Below the pieces are notes generated by a model. The model was given only the letters and a program-made list of their open reading frames with translations, had not been told where the DNA came from and searched no databases. The translations under genes and the position numbers were made by a program. A DNA stretch of 64,000 nucleotides from Congeria kusceri (taxonomy: Eukaryota; Mollusca; Bivalvia; Myida; Dreissenidae). Of the stretch, positions 50,857 through 61,723 are shown piece by piece (the first letter of the stretch is position 1; each line of letters starts with the position of its first letter). The DNA lies in the NCBI GenBank assembly GCA_027627225.1, contig JAPFQT010000384.1:1-64000 (forward strand). Direction: 5' to 3'.

Positions 50857-52866
50857 TTTTATCAAAGGCAGGTTCATAGGTGAAAACACTCGACTAATCT
50901 ACGACATTTTGAAATACACTGAGGAAAATAATATTCCCGGACTTCTCCTACTTATAGATTTTGAAAAGGCTTTTGATTCCTTGTCATGGAGGTTTGTAAA
51001 CAAAACACTCTCCTTGTTTAATTTCGGTCCTGACATGAAAAAATGGTTTAACGTTTTGTATAAGGATAGCATTTCAGCAGTAACGCAGTGTGGGTCGTTA
51101 TCTGAGTTTTTTCAAATACAACGTGGTTGTCGTCAAGGTGATCCCCTCAGTTGTTATATTTTTATTTTATGCGCTAAAATTTTGTCTCTTAAACTCAGGG
51201 CAAATCCCAAAATCAAAGGAATCAAAATCGATAATACTGAATATAAGTTATCGCAATTTGCTGATGATACGTCTATACTCCTGGATGGCTCTGCAGAATC
51301 CCTTAATGAAACCTTAGATGATTTGTCGCATTTCACATTGTGCTCTGGCTTAAAGGTAAATTTCGACAAAACCAAAGTAGTTTGGATAGGGACGCATAAA
51401 TTCAGTTCCGAAAGCATAAAAACTAGATGGAAGTTAAAATGGAACCAGCATACTTTTGATATTTAACATTTCATGTCGATCTTGATAAGATGATAGATCT
51501 TAATTATATGGATAAATTGTATAGAATTAGAACGCTGCTTAAAAACTGGTCCAGAAGGATATTAACTCCCATTGGAAGGATACAAGTAATAAAAACGATT
51601 GCTTTGCCAGTGCTTAACCACTTATTTGTTTCACTTCCCAATCCACCACATAGAATATTGGTTGAGCTTAATGATCTCTTTTTAAACTTTGTGTGGAATG
51701 GGAGTTCAAAAATTAACAAAAATGTACTTATTAAAGAATATACTGAAGGAGGTCTTAATATGGTCGACATCTTTTCATTTATAATTGCGTTGAAATGTTC
51801 TTGGATACGAAGGATCATCACGGGAAATGGTAAATGGATTAATATTGTAAAAATGATAATAGACACCCTAAAACTTTACAACTGTGGTGTTCACTATCCA
51901 GAAAACCTTATAAATAAAACAGGCAATGCTTTTTGGAAAGACACTTTAAAATCGTTTGTTGATTTCCGCAAAGCAGAATCATTAAATATAAAATACATAT
52001 TACAAACCCCAATATTCTATAATCCTGATATAACGATCGGTAATCAAAGTGTATTCCTCAAAACATGGTTTGAAAATGGCGTGCATTTTATCTGCGATTT
52101 GATCAAAAACAACGATGGGTTAGAATTATATAGCTATGAAGAACTGTGTAACAGATTTAATTTCTATCCAAACTACTTGCATTACATAGGTATTACTAAT
52201 GTAGTTACTAAATACTTGAAGAAATATGGTTTGTTCGATAAAACATCTGCTCTGAATACGATTGCAGATTTTGACTTTGTTAAGCCTTGTGTTCCCCTTC
52301 AAGTGATATCCATTTTAAAATATCAAAAAGGTACCCAACCCATGTATAGTATTGTTAAAACAAATGACACTTTACCAGTCTGTATGTCAAAATGGACGAG
52401 CATTTTTGAAAATATTGAATTAAAAGACTGGAACCATATCTTTAATATGCCATTTTGTATAACCAAAGATTCTACGCTACAATGGTTCCAGTATAGAATT
52501 ATACACCGAATTATTGGTACCAACTATTTTTTGTATAAAATCAATTATAAATCGTCAGCTGAATGCTCTTTCTATCATGATATGTCGGAAACAATTGAGC
52601 ACATTTTTTGGGAAGGTAAATACGTTAAAAAATTTATTGCTGATTTGTTTGAAGGTTTTGAGGTATTCGCTGACTTCATAAATGCACCCTCTTTCATGTT
52701 AGGACATAAAAACACAAGTAGTCCTCTTAATCTAACATTCCTTCTCACTGAAAGGTTTATTTATAATTGTAAAATGAATCAAACATTACCTACCGTTATC
52801 GCGGCAAGATCATTCTTTTCTATCCAGTATCATATTTTGAAGGAAATGAACTTCTTCTGCAATTAA
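50857..52866 (+). pseudogene. LINE ORF2 fragment in copy B (RT plus C-terminal region)
   Basis: Same RT motifs and same first frameshift (frame ends 51466, resumes before 51490) as copy A. From 51490 the C-terminal part is open for 458 codons, because copy B lacks the 1-bp insertion of copy A. It has Cys to Gly in HIFWEGKYVKK, and a premature TAA at 52864-52866 (FFCN-stop) where copy A reads on for 18 more residues. Confidence 0.9.
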
Positions 52867-53184
52867 GATTCTAACTTAATAACTACATGGGACATTTTGT
52901 TAAATCTGTATCGTTAAGAACATTGTGACTTGCATATTTTATCCGTATATTCAAAATTTCAATATGTCTATCAATTTGTATATTGCTGTTTAAGCAATTA
53001 TGATATTATTGTTAATATGCAATTGTGAGCACTTGTCTTCATTGTAATATTATTTATCATGCATGTTGAACTATTATCAATACTCTTGATGTACGGTGTG
53101 GAGGGGGATGCCCTCGACCCTCACACACCTATTGACGAGGAAAATAAAATATATAGAACGGAAAAAAAAAAAAAAAAAAAAAAA
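50857..53184 (+). mobile_element. 5'-truncated LINE, copy B (2,328 bp, poly(A) tail)
   Basis: Same 5' truncation point, same insertion site and same AGTTTGG flanks (50850-50856 and 53186-53192) as copy A. The tail is 23 A. I count about eight or nine substitutions against copy A over 2.3 kb. It is a duplicate of the inserted locus, not a second insertion. Confidence 0.92.
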
Positions 53185-54335
53185 CAGTTTGGGTCTCACT
53201 TGCCTGTTTTATATTGGCAATTGCATATTTCAAGGCGGTTTACAAATATGAGTGATATATTTGTAACTAAAAGAGCGCATATTTGTCAGTTTTTTATTAC
53301 ATGCGTAATGACGTTTTCTATTTGATTAAATATATGATATTTTCTGAAGCATAAAGGTATTCTTTATTAAATAATAAAGGTATTAAATCTGGTTGCATTT
53401 CAAGCATTAAGTTACATGCGTTTATTTCTTTTGGAAGTATGTTGAGATACTTGTGCATGCATGTGAGGCAAATACAAATGTTATTTTATTTATTTTCACA
53501 AATAATTTGATTTCCATATGCTAATATTTGTGGTAAACGGCTAACGGACAGAATAATATTCCGCACTATGTAGGCTGATTATTCGATTGTCTTATTCTCT
53601 CTGATTTTTCTCCATCATGTTTTTAATTGTAAGCATTTTATTCATACTATGGATTCGATTTCTATCTTTATCAGCTTATGCGTACTTATGGCGGATTTCC
53701 TGTGTATGAATATCTTGGCAATTGCACAGGTTTGTAAATGTATTTCAAGTCTTAAATGCAGTTATTGCATTGGCCATATATTATAACGCAATTGGATAGC
53801 GGGGATTAAATCCCTATTGTCTGAATACATAGTATCTTACCAAGCATATATTAAATGCGTTTTGATCTATTAGAAAAATATCCTTATACCTTTAATTTAA
53901 GTAGTTTCTATGAAGAATGCTATGTATGTTTGTTTCAATAAAAAAGGACAATGTACTTTGATTTAAAGTACTATCTCTATATATTTAATACTTACCCATA
54001 TCATATTGAAGTATATCCAAACAAATGTAAATAATTTGCTTACTTATTCGGCACCCACATATTTTAAATAGTGTTTTGCTTTTACATATGGTCTGAAAGA
54101 ATAGCGCACATTTATTTTTGGAAAAAATGTGTATATGCATTCGGTTTGTTTTAAGTGAATGATCAGTGTCATTGTTGGAATTATCCCCACCCAAGAAATA
54201 ACTAACAAAGCACGGTGTGAATTTAAATTAGTGCATAACTTAAGGAAAAGAAGGATCATGTTTGTTGTATATGTAATACGTTCCCGAAATGCGTATACGT
54301 CGTACATTTGTTCTCTACAAATTCATTCCATTTGG

Positions 54336-57300
54336 TTATTAGTAATAATCGAATAAGCATGAACACGTGTGTGTCACTATGTAATGTTTATACTATCAAT
54401 ACTATTGTGACAAAATTAGTTATTATTGATTGTCAAAATTGTTTACCTTTATCAACATTACATAGTTTAGTCCAACTACATGTTAACAAAGATTTAATTG
54501 TTATACAAGTGTGTTTTATCAACGCATTTGAGAGGAGTGCGATATAAAATGCCATAAATACAATCAGTCAAATTTGAGTGATTATCCATTTATCTCAGAT
54601 GATTCGATTCTCTAAACTGTGACAACAGGATGGTGCCAACGCATTAGAGTTCAACACCCGAGAATGGGGAGAGTCAAATAAAGAAAGAGTGTTAGTAATA
54701 ATCGCATTACCAATCACACATGTGTTCTTAAATATATTTATGATGCGAGCAATATTATTTAAACAAAACTTTCCATTATTTACCGTTCTATATTTGTTCT
54801 CCATAAACACATTGATCTGGCTTTATTTCCAGCATTCGGGTGCTCTCATTGTCTTATTTACAGTATTATGGCGAGTTGCAGAACTAGGCATGTTTTGACA
54901 ACTGATACAGTTTTATTGATTGCACTTAGCCATAAATTCTCCGGGGTAAAGATACCATTATCGTGTCTTTATAGCTCACCTTATTAAGTGCGTTTTTTTC
55001 GATTTCAGTCACTGCTACATATAGCTTCTACCTCACTTTTACATACTGCATTATTGGTAGTGTCACATTTCCAGCATTATGTCGAAATGTAGTGCCTACT
55101 GTGTTCGTTTCTTGCTTCTACCTTTCTGTTTCTGTCCCCACACATTGGGAGGCATTAGACATTGTTCTTAGCGGTCCGTCGGGTCGTACGAACGTACGTA
55201 CGCACGTCCTGAAATTGTATGGATTCAACTCCTCTTTTACTGCTGGCGGATTTCGCTCAAACTTTCACATCTTTAGAACCTTAGTGTGTGGGTGCTCGTG
55301 AGAGATGGAATGTTTGCTGAGACTACATTTGGTAGAATTATGGCCCTTTGCCATTATTTCCACTATAGAATATACAAAATATGAACTCCTCTTACAGAGC
55401 TGGGCGGATTTAACTGAAACGTTCACAGCTGGAGAACCTTAATGTGTAGGTGATCGTAAAAGACGAAATTTAGGCTGCGTCCAATTTTGGCAGGTTTATT
55501 GCTATTTTTCATTTTTACTACTATAGTACTTCTTGAAATTTGTTGGACTCAACACTTTTTGAAGTGCTAGGCTGATTTTGCTTCAATGTTTAAAGCTGCG
55601 GAACCAGTATGTGTAGATGATCTAAAAGGAATGAATTTTGGAAGATATATGGCCTTTGGCCATTTTTCTACTATAGAATAGAGACATGAACTTCTCTTTA
55701 ACAGTTTGATAAACTTTGTTCAAACTTTTACAACAAAAGGGCCTTAATGTGTGGGTTATCATACATGAAGGCATTTCGGCAGCGACTAATAATGGCAGAA
55801 TTATGGCCCTGTTCCACCATAGAATAGAGACATGAACTTCTCTTTAACAGTTTGATAAACTTTGTTCAAACTTTTACAACAAAAGGGCCTTAATGTGTGG
55901 GTTATCATTCATGAAGGCATTTCGGCAGCGACTAATGTTGGCAGAATTATGGCCCTTTTCCACAATATATAATATATACTTATCGATATTTTGTGGACTC
56001 AGCCTCTCTTGAAATGCTTGGCGGATGGCGTTCAAACTGTCAAAACTGAAGGACCTTAATGTCTAGGCGATCGCAAAGGAAGAAATTTCAGCTGCGACCA
56101 ATTTCTGTAGAAGTATTACCCTTTGTCATTTTTCTACTATAAAATAATTATTAAAAAAAAAAATTGTGGCTAGAATTAGTGTTGGCGACAAGTCCTTTGT
56201 CTGTTTCCAAACATATGTGGTGGGGGCATCCGTGTCTGTGACACATCTAGTTGATACTGTACTGTTGAGTGTACCATATTTTAATAAATATGTGGATTAG
56301 CGTGCTGAGTGTTCGCTTACAGCTTGTAGAAATAAAAATTAAAAATTGAAATGCATAATTTAGGGTCTACAGTGCGTTTTATGACCTACATCTGTTATTG
56401 TTCTATATGTTATTAAGCAAGTTTGGGTCTCACTTGCCTGTTTTATATTGGCAATTGCATATTTTAAGGCGGTTTACAAATATGAGTGATATATTTGTAA
56501 CTAAAAGGGCGCATATTTGTCAGTTTTGTTTACATGCGTAATGACGTTTTCTATTTGATTAAATATATGATATTTTCTGAAGCATAAAGGTATTCTTTAT
56601 TAAATAATAAAGGTATTAAATATGGTTGCATTTCAAGCATTAAGTTACATGCGTTTATTTCTTTTCGAAGTATGTTGAGATGATTGTGCATGCATGTGAG
56701 GCAAATACAAATGTTATTTTATTTATTTTCACAAATAATTTTATTTCCATATGCTAATATTTGTGGTAAACGGCTAACGGACAGAATAATATTCCGCACT
56801 ATGTAGGCTGATTATTCGATTGTCTTATTCTCTCTGATTTCTCTCCATCATGTTTTTAATTGTAAGCATTTTATTCATACTATGGATTCGATTTCTATCT
56901 TTATCAGCTTATGCGTACTTATGGCGAATTTCGTGTGTATGAATATCTTGGCAATTGCACAGGTTTGTAAATATATTTCATGTCTTAAATGCAGTTATTG
57001 CATTGGTCATATATTATAACGCAATTGGATAGCGGGGATTAAATCCCTATTGTCTGAATACATAGTATCTTACCAAGCATATATTAAATGCGTTTTGATC
57101 TATTCGAAAAATATCCTTACATCTTTAATTTAAGTAGTTTCTATGAAGAATGTTATCTATGTCTGTTTCAATAAAAAAGGACAATGTACTTTGATTTAAA
57201 GTACTATCTCTCTATATTTAATACTTACCCATGTCATATTGAAGTATATCCAAACAAATGTAAATAATGTGCTTAGTTATTCGGCACCCACATATTTTAA

Positions 57301-57569
57301 ATAGTGTTTTGCTTTTACATATGGTCTGAAAGAATAGCGCACATTTATTTTTGGAAAAAAATGTGTATATGCATTCGGTTTGTTTCAAGTGAATTATCAG
57401 TGTCATTGTTGGAATTATCCCCACCCAAGAAATAACTAACAAAGCACGGTGTGAATTTAAATTAGTGCATAACTTAAGGAAAAGAAGGATCATGTTTGTT
57501 GTATATGTAATACGTTCCCGAAATGCGTATACGTCCTACATTTGTTCTCCACAAATACATTCCATTTGG
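54336..57569 (+). repeat. Array unit 10 (3,234 bp, internal duplication)
   Basis: The 5' part shares variants with unit 7, and the 3' part shares private variants with unit 5. It contains a 146-bp tandem duplication in the subrepeat block, so it is a mosaic unit. Confidence 0.9.
55681..55972 (+). repeat. 146-bp tandem duplication inside unit 10
   Basis: GAGACATGAACTTCTCTTTA at 55681 recurs at 55827, and the following sequence is copied almost exactly. The shared variant GAATAGAGAC marks both copies and no other unit. Confidence 0.9.
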
Positions 57570-60500
57570 TTATTAGTAATAATCGAATAAGCATGAAAAC
57601 GTCTGTGTCACTATGTAATGTTTATACTATCAATACTATTGTGACAAAATTAGTTATTATTGATTGTTAAAATTATTTACCTTTATCACCATTACATAGT
57701 TTAGTCCAACTACAGGTTTACAAAGATTTAATCATTATGCAAGTGTGTTTTATAAACGCATTTGAGAGGAGTGCGATATAAAATGCCATAAATACAGTCA
57801 GTCAAATTTGAGTGATTATCATTTTATCTCAGATGATTCGATTCTCTAAACTGTGACAACAGGATGGTGCCAACGCACTAGAGTTCAATACCCGAGAATT
57901 GGGGAGAGTCAAATAAAGAAAGAGTGTTAGTAATAATCGAATTACCAATCATACATGTGTTCTTAAATATATTTATGATGCTAGCAATATTATTTAAACA
58001 AAACTTTCCATTATTTACCGTTCTATATTTGTTCTCCATAAACACATTGATCTGGCTTTATTTCCAGCATTCGGGTGCGCTCATTGTCTTATTTACAGTA
58101 TTATGGCGAGTTGCAGAACTTGGCATTATTGATTGCAATTAGCCATAAATTCTCCGGGGTAAAGATACCATTATCGTGTCTTTATAGCTCACCTTATTAA
58201 GTGCGCTTTTTTCGATTTCTGACACTGCTACATATATGTTCTACCTCACTTTTTGATACTAATTATTGGTAGTGTCACATTTCCAGCATTATGTCGAAAT
58301 GTAGTGCCTACTGTGTTCGTTTCTTGCTTCTACCTTTCTGTTTCTGTCCCCACACATTGTGATGCATTAGACATTGTTCTTTGCGGTCCGTCGGGTCGTA
58401 CGAACGTACGTACGCACGTCCTGAAATTGTATGGTTTCAACTTCTCTTTTGCTGCTGGCGGATTTCGCTCAAACTTTCAAAGCTTTAGAACCTTAGTGTG
58501 TGGGTGATCGTGAGAGATGGAATGTTTGCTGAGACTACATTTGGTAGAATTATGGCCCTTTGTCATAATTTCCACTATAGAATATACAAAATATGAACTG
58601 CTCTTACAGAGCTGGGCGGATTTAACTGAAACGTTCACAGCTGGAGAACCTTAATGTGTAGGTGATCGTAAAAGAGGAAATTTAGGCTGCGTCCAATTTT
58701 GGTAGATTTATTGCTATTTTTCATTTTTACTACTATAGTACTTCTTGAAATTTTTTGGACTCAACACTTTTTGAAGTGCTAGGCTGATTTTGCTTCAATG
58801 TTTAAAGCTGCGGAACCAGTATGTGTAGATGATCTAAAAGGAATGAATTTTGGCAGATGTATGGCCTGTGGCCATTTTTCTACTATAGAATATAGACATG
58901 GTGACTGAACTTCTCTTTAACAGTTTGATAAACTTTGTTCAAACTTTTACAACAAAAGGGCCTTAATGTGTGAGTTATCATACATGAAGGCATTTCGGCA
59001 GCGACTAATGTTGGCAGAATTATGGCACTTTTCCACTTTTCCACTATACAATATATACTTATGGATATTTTGTGGACTCAGCCTCTCTTGAAATGCTTGG
59101 CTGATGGCGTTGAAACTGTCAAAGCTGAAGCACATTATTGTCTAGGCGATCGCAAAGGAAGAAATTTCAGCTGCGACCAATTTCTGTTGAAGTATTACCC
59201 TTTGTCATTTTTCAACTATAAAGTAATTATAAAAAAGTATTTTTTGAGGCAAGAATTAGTGTTGGCGACAAGTCCTTTGTCTGTTTCCCAACAAATGTGG
59301 TGGGGGCATCCGTGTCTGTGACACATCTAGTTGATACTGTACTGTTGAGTGTACAATATTTTCAGAAATATGTCGATTAGCGTGCTGAGTGTTCGCTTAC
59401 AGCTTGTTGAAATAAAAATTAAAAATTGAAATGCATAATTTGTGACCTACATCTGTTCTTGTTCTCTATGTTATTAAGCAAGTTTAGGTCTCACTTGCCT
59501 GTTTTATATTGGCAATTGCATATTTCAAGGCGGTTAACAAATATGCGTATATATTTGTAACTAAAAGAGCGCATATTTGTCAACAGTCAGTGTTTTTTAC
59601 ATGCGTAATGACGTTTACTATTTGATTAAATATATGATATTTTCTGAAGCATAAAGGTATTCTTTATTAAATTATAAAGGTATTAAATCTGGTTGCATTT
59701 CAAGCTTTAAGTTACATGCGTTTATTTCTTTTGGAAGTTTGTTGAGATGCTTGTGCATGCATGTGAGGCAAATACAAATGTTATTTTATTTATTTTCACA
59801 AATAATTTTATTTCCATATGCTAATATTTGTGGTAAACGGCTAACGGACAGAATAATATTCCGCATTATGTATGCTGATTATTCGATTGTCTTATTCTCT
59901 CTGATTTCTCTCCATCATGTTTTTAATTGTAAGCTTTTTATTCATACTATGGATTCGATTTCTTTCTTTATCAGCTTATGCGTACTTATGGCGAATTTCG
60001 TGTGTATGAATATCTTGGCAATTGCACAGGTCTGTAAATGTAGTTCATGTCTTAAATGCAGTTATTGCATTGGCCATGTATTATAACGCAATTGGATAGC
60101 GGGGATTAAATCCCTATTGTCTGAATACATAGTATCTTACCAAGCATATATTAAATGCGTTTTGATCTATTAGAAAAATATCCTTACACCTTTAATTTAA
60201 GTAGTTTCTTTGAAGAATGTTATGTTTGTTTGTTTCAATAAAAAAGGACGATGTACTTTGATTTAAAGTACTATCTCTATATATTTAATACTTACCCATA
60301 TCATATTGAAGTATATCCAAACAAATGTAATTAATTTGCTTACTTATTCGGCACCCACATATTTTAAATAGTGTTTTGCTTTTACATATGGTCTGAAAGA
60401 ATTGCGCACGTTTATTTTTGGAAAAAATGTGTATATGCATTCGGTTTGTTTTAAGTGAATGATATGTGTCATTGTTGGAATTATCCCCACCCAAGAAATA

Positions 60501-61723
60501 ACTAACAAAGCACGGTGTGAATTTAAATTAGTGCATAACTTAAGGAAAATTAGGATCATGTTTGTTGTATATGTAATACGTTCCCGAAATGCGTATACGT
60601 GCTATATTTGTTCTCTACAAATACATTCCATTTGGCGAGTTGCCGTGCCTCACAGCGTTTGACTACAAATAAATAGCTATACTACATTATTTGATCTCTC
60701 GTTTACTGATCCATATTACTGTTAACAATATATTGTCTTTCTAACAAATTTTTTAAATACTTTGTTCGGTATCATTAGCTCAGTTTTAACTTACATCGTG
60801 TTTCGTCTACACAGTTATGAGGCTCGTATATAATAATAATTAGTATATCTTACATTTTGATACTATACTATTGCGTTGGCCACACTTCACGCATAATTTC
60901 GAAGTGTAGTACTGATTGTGTTCGCTTGCTGTCTGTCGTAATCAAAATTGCTTCTTATAAGTCGTCATTGTGGTGTCTACGGTGTGTTCTATGCCCTATA
61001 TACTATTATTTGTATTATCAAAGATTTAAAGAACAAGTTTAAGCCAGAATTGCCTATAGAATTGCCTATTTGATTGGTATAATTGTATGACTCAATGCGA
61101 TTTTCTTGGCTATAATGTATTTACAAGAGGGCCCCTCTAAAGAGTCAGAGTTAGTTTCCTACGTAACGCCGCTAACGTTTTATTATCTTCAATAGCGTAA
61201 ACTCAATGCATTTATTATATTAAAATCGTATTCAGTCGTATTGTATTTCAAGTATTACGTAACTAGCTTGTGCCTCTTTTCGATAGCATAGCGATATGGT
61301 ATGATACGCACCTGGCAGCAAATTAGATGTTAATTAGTGATATTAACAAATCAATTTAATTCCTTTTTGAGGGTAATTGCGAGTAACCGTATGCTGACGG
61401 CATCAACTTTTTCTACTTTAATGTAGTCAATATTTTTATTCTATGGTATCTTAATATTTTACTGCGCCAGACTAAAACCTTCTTCCATATGCTGTACAAA
61501 AGACTCTCAAACAACATTAAAGGAACATGAGATTGAATCAGTTGAACTAAAACAGCTGCTGGAAATCTGGATTATCGTTAGTTTTGATATACCATTATTA
61601 CATGTGAATCGAAATCTGTATGGGCAAAAAATGTGATACTTTCCCTGGGTGTATACATTTTAAAGCTTTATCAGTGTTGTTATAGCTGCAATAATGATAT
61701 ATTTTCATTAATGGCTGTAATGG
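57570..61723 (+). repeat. Array unit 11 (4,154 bp, long form)
   Basis: Like other units until CATTCCATTTGG (60635), then 1,088 bp of extra sequence before TTATTAGTAATAATCG resumes at 61724. The extra length accounts for the difference from the common 3.1-kb form. Confidence 0.9.
60636..61723 (+). repeat. Long-form segment absent from units 2-10
   Basis: Begins CGAGTTGCCGTGCC and ends ...GGCTGTAATGG. It contains a module (GATACTATACTATTGCG, about 60859) related to those at 21000 and 23800. It also has a part (61451-61723) homologous to 22027-22286 at the array edge. Presence at the edge implies that it is ancestral. Its absence elsewhere fits one deletion between TGG repeats (TTTGG / ATGG). 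Confidence 0.82.

Larger units (their letters stand above)
48910..54335 (+). repeat. Array unit 9 (5,426 bp, contains LINE copy B)
   Basis: Same structure as unit 8 and a copy of it. It has a private 8-bp loss (GTCTTAATTATGG, about 49427) and a changed GGCGTCAAAAAAGTC (50455). Satellite parts of units 8 and 9 differ at roughly 1% by my count. Confidence 0.92.

Noticed and set aside
24944..60662. Recurrent 60-115-codon frames repeated in every array unit as a gene family
   Set aside because: No start codon is kept in all units, opposite-strand frames overlap the same DNA, and no domain is recognisable. They recur because the DNA recurs.
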